Below, piece by piece: positions 45,750-52,739 of a DNA stretch of 64,000 nt (within the stretch, counting starts at the first letter, position 1; each line of letters begins with the position of its first letter). Origin of the DNA: Streptomyces sp. NBC_00654 (lineage in GTDB: Bacteria > Actinomycetota > Actinomycetes > Streptomycetales > Streptomycetaceae); contig NZ_JAPEOB010000002.1 in NCBI RefSeq assembly GCF_026341775.1, positions 2,666,001-2,730,000 on the forward strand, in the 5' to 3' direction. Under the pieces are notes generated by a model. The model ran no database searches and was not told the DNA's origin. It saw nothing but the letters and a program-made list of their open reading frames with translations. Position numbers and translations under genes: made by a program.

Positions 45750-47389
45750 CGCTGCCACCTCTCCTTCTGCAGTAGGGAAAGCGCGGCGATCAGTTCGGCC
45801 TGTGGTTCGGGAGCTACGTCGAGCGCGTCGAGCGGGGCGAGCCGCCGGTCGCGTTCACCGTTCAGCACCTGGTCGAGATAGCGGGTGAGCAGCGCCCCGC
45901 CCCTGTCCCGCAGCCGCAGCGCGCCCTGCGCGCCGATGCGTTCGGCGAGCTGCTCCCCCGCGGTGCGGGCCCGGCGCCCACCGAGGAGGGCGGCCGTCAG
46001 CAGTGCGGCCACCGTCTCGGGGTCGGGTGCGGCGTTACGTTCCAGCAGCCGTACCTCCTCCTCCGCCAGTTCTTCGAGCACGCGCCGCCAGCGCCGTACG
46101 GCCATGGAGATCCGGCCCTCGATGTCCTCGGCGGGGCCCCATCCCCCGGCCTCCCGGCCGGCGGTCTCGAAGTGGAAGAGCCCGGCGGCCGGTTCGCGCC
46201 GCCAGGTCGTACGGATCTGCTCGTCGGCGGCGGCCACGGCGCACCGCAGGAGTGCGGCCAGGCTGTCCACCAGCGCTTCCAGGAGTTCCCCGGCCGAGCT
46301 GTACAGCGGGAAGCCGCGCCACCGGGTCCGCGCGTCCCCGGCCAGCACGGCACCGCTCTGGAGCCGCCGGCGGATCCGGGACTCCTCCTTCCGGTAGGCC
46401 TCCTCGACCACCCCGGTCAGCCGCACCGCCGCCGCGTGCTGGGCGGCGACGGCCCCGGCCAGCCCGGGGACCCGTACGTTCAGTGACTCGATGACCCCGG
46501 ACGCCGTACGCCCCACGGCCTGCTGCCGGGCGGCCGGGTCCTGGGCGCGGTGGGTGAGCCAGGCGCGCAGCGGGGCCACGGCGGTGGTGGGCAGGAGTCC
46601 GCTGCCGCCGCCCGCGGACTCGGGCAGTTCGGGGATGGTGAAGCGCGGCACCTCCCCCAGGCCCGCCCGGGTGAGCAGGGCCGCGTACTGCCGGGAGACC
46701 TCGACGCTCACCTGGTGCGGCACCCGGTCCAGGACGGTGACGAGGGAGGCGTCGTACTCCTTGGCGGTACGCAGCAGATGCCAGGGCACGGCGTCGGCGT
46801 ACCGCGACGCGGTGGTCACCATCACCCATACGTCGGCGGCGCAGATGAGTTCGGCGGCGAGGACCCGGTTGCGTACGACGAGGGAGTCGATGTCGGGGGC
46901 GTCGAGCAGCGCGAGTCCGCGCGGCAGGCTGGCCGCGGTCTCCACCCGCAGGACGGTCCCCTCCTCGTCGCCGCCCGCCGCGAGGTCGTCGAGCCCGTCC
47001 GGGTCCGGGGCCTGGCCCGGCGGCAGCCAGATCCGGGTCAGCTGCGGGAGCACCCGTACCCCGGCGAACCAGTGGTGGTCGTCCGGATGGCAGATGAGCA
47101 CCGGCGTCCGCGTGGTGGGCCGCAGCACCCCGGCCTCGCTGACCCGGCATCCCACGAGCGAGTTGACGAGCGTCGACTTGCCGGCCCCGGTGGATCCCCC
47201 GATGACCGCGAGCAGCGGCGCCTCGGGGTCCTTCAGCCGTGGCACCAGGTAGTCGTCGAGCTGCGCGAGCAGTTCCAGCCGGGTCTGCCGGGCGCGTGCC
47301 GTCCCGGGAAGCGGGAGTGGAAGACGCACGGCGGCGACACGGTCGCGCAGGGCGGAAAGTGCGTCGATGAGCTGAGGCCGTGCGTCCAT
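45746..47389 (-). CDS. dynA: Dynamin-like GTPase (DynA-like)
   Basis: The ATG at 47389 gives 547 residues beginning [20 protein letters not shown]; a GTG at 47398 is an alternative. The GTPase domain has P-loop [19 protein letters not shown], switch [14 protein letters not shown], switch [16 protein letters not shown] and the base-recognition region [11 protein letters not shown] long helical stalk region (about 320-540) follows, with no membrane helix. It is the first gene of a pair; the second overlaps its stop. Streptomyces DynA and DynB act together in septum formation, with DynB providing the membrane anchor. The A/B naming here is by that criterion. Confidence 0.78.
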   Translation of the reverse strand: MDARPQLIDALSALRDRVAAVRLPLPLPGTARARQTRLELLAQLDDYLVPRLKDPEAPLLAVIGGSTGAGKSTLVNSLVGCRVSEAGVLRPTTRTPVLICHPDDHHWFAGVRVLPQLTRIWLPPGQAPDPDGLDDLAAGGDEEGTVLRVETAASLPRGLALLDAPDIDSLVVRNRVLAAELICAADVWVMVTTASRYADAVPWHLLRTAKEYDASLVTVLDRVPHQVSVEVSRQYAALLTRAGLGEVPRFTIPELPESAGGGSGLLPTTAVAPLRAWLTHRAQDPAARQQAVGRTASGVIESLNVRVPGLAGAVAAQHAAAVRLTGVVEEAYRKEESRIRRRLQSGAVLAGDARTRWRGFPLYSSAGELLEALVDSLAALLRCAVAAADEQIRTTWRREPAAGLFHFETAGREAGGWGPAEDIEGRISMAVRRWRRVLEELAEEEVRLLERNAAPDPETVAALLTAALLGGRRARTAGEQLAERIGAQGALRLRDRGGALLTRYLDQVLNGERDRRLAPLDALDVAPEPQAELIAALSLLQKERWQR

Positions 47390-47706
47390 GGTCGCCACAT
47401 GCGAAGAATGCCCAATTTTGAAGCCTTTTTGAAGCGTATCGACACCTCTGCGCGGCGGTTCCACCCTCCGGACAGAGGGGACGAGTGGGGCGCAGGCATA
47501 ACGACTGCACAACACCCGTGGCGTCAGGCGCCAAAAGCGGTGCATGAATCGCACCTACCTGCGATTATCGGTTCGCTTCACCGAACCTCCACATCGTGCC
47601 ACGCAGGTGAAGCAACCGGGTCGAGGGGATCGGAGCCCTATCCTTGTCCCGGCAAGGCCACGGAACCGATCGATCAAGGACTCCGGGCCGTCGAGGCCAC
47701 CGCCCG
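47390..47706. other. Intergenic region between the dynamin operon and tRNA-Arg
   Basis: This 317-bp region must hold the dynamin promoter on the minus strand and the tRNA promoter on the plus strand. A direct repeat GGCTTCAAAA-type pair lies at about 47421-47440. There are two hairpins: AATCGCA/TGCGATT (47547-47566) and GCTTCACC/GGTGAAGC (47575-47613). No ORF is convincing. Confidence 0.4.
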
Positions 47707-47779
47707 GCCCCCGTAGCTCAGTGGATAGAGCAGGCGCCTTCTAAGCGCTTGGCCGCAGGTTCGAGTCCTGCCGGGGGCG
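47707..47779 (+). tRNA. tRNA-Arg (anticodon TCT), element attachment site
   Basis: The cloverleaf is complete. The acceptor stem is GCCCCCG with CGGGGGC, the D arm GCTC/GAGC, the anticodon stem GGCGC/GCGCT, the anticodon loop CTTCTAA reading TCT, and the T arm GCAGG TTCGAGT CCTGC. CCA is not encoded. The integrase gene starts 112 bp downstream. This is the usual arrangement when the 3' part of a tRNA gene serves as attB and is rebuilt by integration. Confidence 0.95.
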
Positions 47780-47790
47780 CAAACGCCTTC

Positions 47791-47821
47791 TGACCAGCGG
47801 AAACGCTGGTCATTTCTTTTT
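47791..47821 (+). terminator. Intrinsic terminator after tRNA-Arg
   Basis: TGACCAGCG pairs with CGCTGGTCA around GAAA, followed by TTTCTTTTT. It is a textbook intrinsic terminator, 11 bp after the tRNA. It ends the tRNA transcript and insulates the integrase gene. Confidence 0.92.
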
Positions 47822-47856
47822 CCCGACCTATGCACATCGCTTTCGGGCCAAGCGCC

Positions 47857-47885
47857 TTGACTGTCCACGATCGTGGGCACATGGT
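47857..47885 (+). promoter_or_regulatory. Integrase promoter with embedded 18-bp operator
   Basis: TTGACT (47857-47862) and CATGGT (47880-47885) are 17 bases apart. The predicted start point coincides with the integrase ATG at 47892, so the mRNA may be leaderless; no Shine-Dalgarno is seen. The spacer is filled by TGTCCACGATCGTGGGCA (47862-47879), the same operator found at the regulator promoters around 49.8 kb. Repressor binding would exclude RNA polymerase. Confidence 0.65.
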
Positions 47886-47891
47886 GTTCTC

Positions 47892-48866
47892 ATGGCAGAT
47901 GAGCGGTACAACATCGGGCCCATGGCTGCCTCTTGGCTGCGCGCCCTCAAGTCAGAGAACAAGAGTGACAACACCATTCGTATCTACGCGAACGCCGTGA
48001 ACTCGTTCGCGCGGTTCCTGCTCGACCAGGACGCCGGGTATCGGCCGGTCGCCGACGAGGAAGGAACACCCGGACGGCCCGCGCCGTCCGAACTCGACGA
48101 GGTGCACCGCGAGCATGTGCAGGCGTACATCGCCGCCACGATCGCGCGTACGTCGCCGGCGAACGCACACCAGCACTTCCGGGCGCTGAAAACCTTCTTC
48201 AACTGGCTCACGGACGAGGAAGAGATCGACCGCACCCCCATGCGGACGATGAAACCGCCGACGGTCACCGAGAACGAGGTGCCCGTCATCCCCGAGGCCG
48301 ACCTCGTGAAGCTGTTCCGGGCGTGCAAGGGCAAGACGTACGCCGACCGTCGAGACACGGCGATCCTGCTGCTGTTCCTCGACACGGGCGTGCGGCTGTC
48401 GGAACTCACCGACCGCAAGGTCGTCGACCTCGACCTCGACCTCATGGTGCTGCGCGTCCTCGGGAAGAAGGACAAATGGCGTTCAGTGCCGTTCGGCCGG
48501 ACCGCGGCGACCGCCCTCGACCGGTACCTGCGGGCGGCGGCGAAGCACAAGGGCAAGGCGCTCGAAGAGGACATGTGGCTGTGGTGGGGCGACCGCGGGC
48601 AGAAGATGCACCGCTTCACCATCTGGGGCGTGGGGACCATGCTCAAGCGGCGGTGCGCCGAGGCGGAGATCGACCCGATCCACCCCCACCAATTCCGGCA
48701 CACGTTCGCACACTTGTGGAAGGTGAACGGCGGGAACGAGGACGACCTCATGCGCATCACAGGGTGGAGTTCCCGGCAGATGCTGTCCCGATACGCGTCG
48801 TCGGCCGGCGCCGAGCGCGCCCGCTCCGCTCACGCTCGTCTCAGCCCGGCCGACCGCCTCGGCTGA
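47892..48866 (+). CDS. int: Tyrosine site-specific integrase
   Basis: This 324-residue recombinase has an N-terminal SAM-like core-binding domain (SENKSDNTIRIYANAVNSFA) and the catalytic domain from about residue 130. The catalytic residues are all visible: Arg in LDTGVRLSELTD, Lys in GKKDKWRSVPFG, His-x-x-Arg in HPHQFRHTFAHLW, the W of ITGWSSRQM, and Tyr in LSRYASS. There is no large N-terminal arm-binding domain of the lambda type. It integrates the element at tRNA-Arg. Transcription appears to be controlled by the operator in its promoter. A terminator follows. Confidence 0.95.
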   Translation: MADERYNIGPMAASWLRALKSENKSDNTIRIYANAVNSFARFLLDQDAGYRPVADEEGTPGRPAPSELDEVHREHVQAYIAATIARTSPANAHQHFRALKTFFNWLTDEEEIDRTPMRTMKPPTVTENEVPVIPEADLVKLFRACKGKTYADRRDTAILLLFLDTGVRLSELTDRKVVDLDLDLMVLRVLGKKDKWRSVPFGRTAATALDRYLRAAAKHKGKALEEDMWLWWGDRGQKMHRFTIWGVGTMLKRRCAEAEIDPIHPHQFRHTFAHLWKVNGGNEDDLMRITGWSSRQMLSRYASSAGAERARSAHARLSPADRLG

Positions 48867-48876
48867 AAAACGACTG

Positions 48877-48920
48877 CGCCCCGGTGCCCGGCTCGTCGAC
48901 GAGAGCCGGCTACCGGGGCG
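48877..48920. terminator. Bidirectional hairpin between int and a convergent small gene
   Basis: CGCCCCGGT pairs with ACCGGGGCG, with an inner imperfect GCCCGGCTC/GAGAGCCGGC stem. It lies between the integrase stop (48866) and the stop of the minus-strand small gene (48941). Confidence 0.8.
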
Positions 48921-48940
48921 TACTTGTGCAGGGTGGGGGG

Positions 48941-49123
48941 TTAGCCTCGCTGCACTTCGAGGTTCCCGACGAGCTGTGGCATACGGAGGCACAGGAGTGC
49001 GAGCGCCGCAGCCTCGTCGATCTGCTGGGGATCATGAGCGAGCCGGACGTACCCGCCGAAGTCGCGGTACACCACTGGCGTACCGCGGTCGAGTTCGACC
49101 TGCTCAACCCGCACATCTGTCAC
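48941..49123 (-). CDS. Small element protein, unknown
   Basis: A GTG start at 49123 behind AGGGGG gives 60 residues beginning MTDVRVEQVELDRGTPVVYR. The protein is compact, with a beta-rich start and an amphipathic C-terminal half (DEAAALALLCLRMPQLVGNL). The frame is open 47 residues upstream but without a start context. It follows the repressor gene on the same strand, separated by a hairpin. No family recognised. Confidence 0.6.
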   Translation of the reverse strand: MTDVRVEQVELDRGTPVVYRDFGGYVRLAHDPQQIDEAAALALLCLRMPQLVGNLEVQRG

Positions 49124-49300
49124 GTGACCCCCTGTTCCCGCCGTCCGATTTACGAGCACCACAAATCGAACCGGCGTTCGACACGCGCGAGGTCTGATCA
49201 CTCTACGACGAGGCGAGCCGTAAACACAGGGCGTATCACACGCAACAGTGGGTGACCTCGTCACCAGATATATGCAAGCTAAACGCAGTTCCCGGCAGCG

Positions 49301-49316
49301 TCACCCGTTCGGGTGA
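49301..49316 (-). terminator. Hairpin after the repressor gene
   Basis: TCACCC pairs with GGGTGA, and the inner bases allow one more pair. It starts 5 bases after the repressor stop codon on the minus strand. A second small perfect hairpin, GGTGAC/GTCACC, lies at 49251-49265. Confidence 0.55.
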
Positions 49317-49320
49317 GCGC

Positions 49321-49695
49321 TTACTTTTCGGCGTCCCACCGATCTGCTACAGCCTGCGCCTTATCGGTCGATTCGCCCTCTGCGCCGATGGCGCGAATCA
49401 GCCGCGCGGGTGCGCCGGCCGACAGCTCGGCGTCGGTGTACCCGATCACCTGCAGGTGCGCCGCCGCCGCGACGATCTCGCGGTCGAGGCCGAGGCCGAT
49501 CGCGACGGCGCCGACGAGCTGCGGCGTGATGTCGTACCCCTGATCACCGATGATCTTCGCCGTAAGGCTCTTGCTCGGCGACCATCCGGTATCCGGGTCC
49601 ACAGCGACAGCGGAGAACTCGCGTGTCGACATGCGTCGGTCTCGGCCGACATGCGCCTTCACGAGTTCCGTGAGCGCGTCCCGCTGCTGTGGCAT
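49321..49695 (-). CDS. Candidate immunity repressor-type HTH protein
   Basis: The ATG at 49695 (GAGGCGGAGG just upstream) gives 124 residues beginning MPQQRDALTELVKAHVGRDR. The core SPSKSLTAKIIGDQGYDITP and QLVGAVAIGLGLDREIVAAA resembles a Cro/C1-type HTH region seen in actinophage regulators, followed by HLQVIGYTDAEL. It is transcribed leftward from the control region where three of the four 18-bp operators lie, and divergently from the second HTH gene. That is the classic place for a lysogeny repressor. Direct DNA-binding is inferred. Confidence 0.65.
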   Translation of the reverse strand: MPQQRDALTELVKAHVGRDRRMSTREFSAVAVDPDTGWSPSKSLTAKIIGDQGYDITPQLVGAVAIGLGLDREIVAAAAHLQVIGYTDAELSAGAPARLIRAIGAEGESTDKAQAVADRWDAEK

Positions 49696-49792
49696 CCCTC
49701 CGCCTCTCAAGGCTCACAAGTCCACGCCCAAAACCGGGCGAATATGCGAATTCGCAGGTCAGGGCGTACAACCTTTTTCACTTGGCAGACAT

Positions 49793-49810
49793 TGTCCACG
49801 ATCAGGGGCA
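49793..49810. promoter_or_regulatory. Operator copy 2 (degenerate), at the leftward regulator promoter
   Basis: TGTCCACGATCAGGGGCA differs from the other copies at two positions. On the minus strand it supplies TGGACA as a possible -35, with AAGGTT 17 bases on as a possible -10 for the repressor gene. A weaker copy at the repressor's own promoter is a usual feature of autoregulated switches. Confidence 0.7.
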
Positions 49811-49861
49811 GCTATGGGGGCCGGGGGGGATTCCCGGCTGATTCTTAACCCCCGCATAAGC

Positions 49862-49879
49862 TGCCCACGATCGTGGACA
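49862..49879. promoter_or_regulatory. Operator copy 3, inverted
   Basis: This is the exact reverse complement of TGTCCACGATCGTGGGCA. Its right end TGGACA (49874-49879) doubles as the -35 box of the rightward promoter. Confidence 0.8.
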
Positions 49880-49902
49880 CCGCTCGAACGATGTGCTGTA
49901 CT
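49874..49902 (+). promoter_or_regulatory. Rightward early promoter
   Basis: TGGACA (49874-49879) and TGTACT (49897-49902) are 17 bases apart. Operator 3 overlaps the -35 and operator 4 begins about 5 bases after the -10, so both flank the polymerase footprint. It should drive the second HTH gene and the long rightward operon. Confidence 0.6.
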
Positions 49903-49907
49903 GGCGT

Positions 49908-49925
49908 TGTCCACGATCGTGGGCA
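49908..49925. promoter_or_regulatory. Operator copy 4
   Basis: TGTCCACGATCGTGGGCA, identical to the copy in the integrase promoter. It covers the predicted transcription start, 20 bp before the rightward HTH gene. Confidence 0.8.
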
Positions 49926-49944
49926 GCAAAGCGGAGGCTCATCC

Positions 49945-50325
49945 ATGGCTCATGCCCGGCGACTGCATCTGACCGACAGGTACGTGCTGCGCGGACTGAT
50001 GACATGGGCGCCGGGCGGCAGCTCACTGGATATCCGGAAGCTCGCCGACGCCGTCGGCGTCTCGAAGAGCAAGATCGGCGCGCTGCTGTCCGGTGAACGA
50101 CCTTCGGTCACGGAGGACGTTGCCGACCGCATATGCGAGGTGCTCGACGTACGCCGAGACGCTCTTTTTTACGACCCACTGCCCACGCCCATGGGCGTGG
50201 GCGGTCATCCGAAGGAAGGGGCTCGAAGTGAACACGAGCGAGCGTTCGCAGCAGATGAGGTTCGCGGCCCACATGAGTTGGGCGAACACGCCGAACCGGT
50301 CGGCCCGTACCGCCGCCGCCCGTAG
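49945..50325 (+). CDS. XRE-type HTH regulator, first rightward gene
   Basis: The ATG at 49945, 7 bases behind GGAGG, gives 126 residues. An XRE helix-turn-helix is clear at about residues 22-70: SLDIRKLADAVGVSKSKIGA, LLSGERPSVTEDVADRICEV, LDVRRDALF. The last 40 residues look non-domain. They contain the product of a 22-bp palindrome (PTPMGVG) and overlap the next gene by 98 bases. The original C-terminus may have been shorter. It probably acts as a Cro-like or excision-controlling regulator opposite the leftward repressor. Confidence 0.75.
   Translation: MAHARRLHLTDRYVLRGLMTWAPGGSSLDIRKLADAVGVSKSKIGALLSGERPSVTEDVADRICEVLDVRRDALFYDPLPTPMGVGGHPKEGARSEHERAFAADEVRGPHELGEHAEPVGPYRRRP
50181..50202. 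repeat. 22-bp perfect palindrome, copy 1
   Basis: GCCCACGCCCA followed by its exact reverse complement. It lies inside the HTH gene, encoding part of PTPMGVG. Two further copies lie at 59472-59493 and 61593-61614. Confidence 0.8.
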
Positions 50326-50554
50326 GGCGTCGCACCACACGCGGTTCCTCGCCATGGCGCGCGAGCAGCACCCCGACGCGACCGAGGCAGAGATCACGCA
50401 GGTCGCCGAGTCGCTGCGCAAGGCGCATTACAGCGCGCTCGCCCTCAAGTCGGCGGCCGCCCGCCGCGCGAAGAGCGAGGCCGCGAAGGAGAAGAAGCGG
50501 GCCGAGGCGCGGCAGCAGCTCGCGCAGTACCGCCCCGGCTCGGCCGCCGCCTGA
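50228..50554 (+). CDS. Small basic helical element protein
   Basis: The GTG at 50228, behind AAGGAAGGGG, gives 108 residues: MNTSERSQQMRFAAHMSWAN, then HTRFLAMAREQHPDATEAEI, then a highly basic Ala-rich helix (RRAKSEAAKEKKRAEARQQL). It may bind nucleic acid. It overlaps the end of the HTH gene by 98 bases. No family recognised. Confidence 0.65.
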   Translation: MNTSERSQQMRFAAHMSWANTPNRSARTAAARRASHHTRFLAMAREQHPDATEAEITQVAESLRKAHYSALALKSAAARRAKSEAAKEKKRAEARQQLAQYRPGSAAA

Positions 50555-50656
50555 CATCACCCCGGACGCAAGTCGGGGCCGACCCGGACCGGCATCCGGA
50601 ACGACCCCTGTCGGCTCGCGCCCCACTCAACTACTGCAGAAAGCGAGGCGAGTGCC

Positions 50657-51010
50657 TTGAGCGCACAGCCTATCCCGCTCCGTTCCGCGAAAGCGCCGAA
50701 GATCGACCCGCAGCTCGTCGCGGTCGAGGCGGCGATCGACTACCTGATGTTGCCGACCGTGCGGCCGCCGCTCGTTCGCGAGGACGGCGTACACGTCGTC
50801 GTCGCCGACGGCGAGCAGTTCGCACAGTGGACGTACGCCCTCGGCGGCGACGTGAACCGCGCGCCCGCCCTCGACGGGGCGTCGCTGTGGACGCTGCGCA
50901 CCGAGACACCGCAGCGCGCCGACGGCTCGACCGTTCGGATCCTCGTACACGTCCCCCTCGTGCACGACGAGTTCGTGCCGGCCGAGTTCCGAGGGGCGGC
51001 GTCGGCATGA
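50657..51010 (+). CDS. Unknown element protein, paralogous to the next gene
   Basis: The TTG at 50657 gives 117 residues beginning MSAQPIPLRSAKAPKIDPQL. The core GVHVVVADGEQFAQWTYALG resembles GEVRFVVHPRSLADWKQWMH in the next gene, and both then run into a beta-rich end. The two genes look like diverged copies of one small alpha/beta module. The gene overlaps the next by ATGA. No function recognised. Confidence 0.7.
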   Translation: MSAQPIPLRSAKAPKIDPQLVAVEAAIDYLMLPTVRPPLVREDGVHVVVADGEQFAQWTYALGGDVNRAPALDGASLWTLRTETPQRADGSTVRILVHVPLVHDEFVPAEFRGAASA

Positions 51011-51510
51011 CGAACACGAACATCGAACGGGCAGCCCGCGCGATCGCGGCCGCCGTCGTGCACGGCACGACGGGCGACCCCGCCCTCGAAGCGGCGCAGC
51101 AGCTCGACGAGTTGGGACTGCTCACCCGGTCGACCGACCCGTTCTCGACGCCCGGTAAGAACCGGCCCGCGCCGAGCCCGGCCGCCGTCGCCGCCCTCGC
51201 CGAGTGCGGCAAGGCGAAGCGGATCGCCGACACCGCCCGCGCGCAGATCGACGGCATGCCGGGCACGCCCGACGTGTCCTCGGTCGGCGGCGAAGTGCGG
51301 TTCGTCGTTCACCCGAGGTCACTCGCCGACTGGAAGCAGTGGATGCACGCCCTCGGCGTCGGCGATTCGCGAGCCGACTCGACCGGGGTGTCGATGACCG
51401 TCCGCTGCACGTACGGCGGTGTCCGTGCCCGCCTCGTCGGCGTCGGCGTGCCCGCGCTGTACGGCGAGCAGCTCGCCGACCTCGGTCGCCGGATGGCGGT
51501 CCGGCCGTGA
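51007..51510 (+). CDS. Unknown element protein with duplicated module
   Basis: This 167-residue protein starts at the ATGA overlap with the previous gene. An N-terminal helical part (NIERAARAIAAAVVHGTTGD) precedes the module shared with the previous protein (VRFVVHPRSLADWKQWMHAL, then TVRCTYGGVRARLVGVGVP). The stop overlaps the next start (GTGA). No family recognised. Confidence 0.7.
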   Translation: MTNTNIERAARAIAAAVVHGTTGDPALEAAQQLDELGLLTRSTDPFSTPGKNRPAPSPAAVAALAECGKAKRIADTARAQIDGMPGTPDVSSVGGEVRFVVHPRSLADWKQWMHALGVGDSRADSTGVSMTVRCTYGGVRARLVGVGVPALYGEQLADLGRRMAVRP

Positions 51511-51593
51511 TCGACAACGTCATCAGCGCCGTGATCATCGCGCTCGTCGCGATCGCTCTGCTGCTCGCTTCTTCTGCCGGGGGTTCCCGATGA
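51507..51593 (+). CDS. 28-residue single-pass membrane peptide
   Basis: The frame GTG 51507 to TGA 51593 encodes MIDNVISAVIIALVAIALLL followed by ASSAGGSR, almost all one membrane helix. Its start overlaps the preceding stop (GTGA) and its stop overlaps the next start (ATGA), exactly like the genes around it, which is strong evidence of translation. It is too small for standard gene calling. A role in lysis, exclusion or membrane signalling is possible but unproven. Confidence 0.65.
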   Translation: MIDNVISAVIIALVAIALLLASSAGGSR

Positions 51594-51985
51594 CCAACAC
51601 CAACAGGCCCGTTGACGGGCCGTACCGCATCACGACCGAGCCGATTCCGACCGGCGTAACGCTCGACGTCGAGCCGTTCGTGCAGGGCATCGTGACCGAC
51701 GTCGTCGAGGCGCTGCTCACCGACCGGTTCCTCGACCGGTTCGACGGGCTCGTCGACATGCAGGCGCGTGACCCGCACCTGATCGAGCGGCCGCAAGATC
51801 TGCCGTTCGAGGGGCTCGTCGACGACCTCGTCGCCGAGGTGCGCACGAAACTGCCGGTCTACGGCCGGCAGTGCGGGCGCCTCGCCGAGCGGCTGCTGAC
51901 GCTCAGCCTCGCCGGGCAGTTGCAGTCCCTCGCCGACCGCCGGGCGGCCGCCGCTCAGCGCACCGAGAGGGGCGCGGCCGCGTGA
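51590..51985 (+). CDS. Unknown element protein
   Basis: The ATG at 51590 gives 131 residues: MTNTNRPVDGPYRITTEPIP, then acidic helices (QGIVTDVVEALLTDRFLDRF) and a C-terminal helix (RLAERLLTLSLAGQLQSLAD). No recognised domain. Coupled at both ends by 4-bp overlaps. Confidence 0.7.
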   Translation: MTNTNRPVDGPYRITTEPIPTGVTLDVEPFVQGIVTDVVEALLTDRFLDRFDGLVDMQARDPHLIERPQDLPFEGLVDDLVAEVRTKLPVYGRQCGRLAERLLTLSLAGQLQSLADRRAAAAQRTERGAAA

Positions 51986-52464
51986 AGCTGACGTATCGCG
52001 ACGAGTGGCGAGTGATGGTCACTCTCAAGCCTCGCCGCCCCGCCGACCTCGGGCTCACCGGCCTCGACGAACTCGCCGAGTTCGTCGCCGCGAGCGGGCC
52101 GATCACGGTCGCGGTTCTGCCGCGCCGCCTCGGCAGCCTCGGGTTCGGCGCCCTGTCCATGAGTGACAGCCTCGTGAGCCGCGACGTCGAGGGCGACTAC
52201 CGGCGACGCTGCGACGAGATCGCCGCCGAGCTGCGGCAGCGCCCGCAGGTCGACGAGGTGACCGTCACCTGCAGCGAGACGCACACGTGCTCGTACTGCC
52301 GGTTGCGGTGGGAGGTGCTCACCGCAGACGAGGCGGCCGACGACTCGACGAATCAGGACGAGCGCAGCGTCGAGGGCGAGCCCGTGTGCTGCGGCGAGGC
52401 GATCGCCGAGTTCCGTACCGAGCGGGGCATTCCGCAGCTCGCCGAGGCGGGTGAGCGCGCGTGA
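51982..52464 (+). CDS. Unknown element protein with Cys-rich C-terminal half
   Basis: The GTG at 51982 gives 160 residues. The N-terminal half is alpha/beta (VKLTYRDEWRVMVTLKPRRP; ITVAVLPRRLGSLGFGALSM). The second half has CSETHTCSYCRLRWEV and GEPVCCGEAIAEF, which would make a zinc ribbon. Function unknown. Overlaps neighbours by 4 bp on both sides. Confidence 0.7.
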   Translation: MKLTYRDEWRVMVTLKPRRPADLGLTGLDELAEFVAASGPITVAVLPRRLGSLGFGALSMSDSLVSRDVEGDYRRRCDEIAAELRQRPQVDEVTVTCSETHTCSYCRLRWEVLTADEAADDSTNQDERSVEGEPVCCGEAIAEFRTERGIPQLAEAGERA

Positions 52465-52739
52465 TCCCGCTCCCCAACGCCCGCCGTGCGGCCGCCGAGT
52501 GCCTGCGCGAGTACGACCTCGACGGACTGCCCGAGTGGCGCCTCGCCGCCGACGACGACACCGGCCGGACCGAGCCGCGGTGCATCGCGCCCGTGTGCCC
52601 CGACCCGGAGCACGAGCGGGTCGACGCGAGCGTGTACTCGTGCTGCCCCGGACCGGTCGTCGAGGTCGGCGACCGCGTGCTCGCCGAGTACCTCGTCGCG
52701 CTGCTCAATGACGACCGCGGGGCGGGTGAACAGTCGTGA
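52461..52739 (+). CDS. Small Cys-containing element protein
   Basis: The GTG at 52461 gives 92 residues: MIPLPNARRAAAECLREYDL, then CIAPVCPDPEH and SCCPGPVVEVGDRVLAEYLV. The Cys/His pattern could bind zinc. No family recognised. Confidence 0.65.
   Translation: MIPLPNARRAAAECLREYDLDGLPEWRLAADDDTGRTEPRCIAPVCPDPEHERVDASVYSCCPGPVVEVGDRVLAEYLVALLNDDRGAGEQS

Noticed and set aside
47547..47613. Two hairpins upstream of tRNA-Arg as a riboswitch or small RNA
   Set aside because: Stems of 7-8 bp with no promoter, no expression platform and no conserved-looking loop.
47734..47791. Repeat of CGCCTTCT in the tRNA and just after it
   Set aside because: Only 8 bases and explained by chance in GC-rich sequence; too short for an att core.
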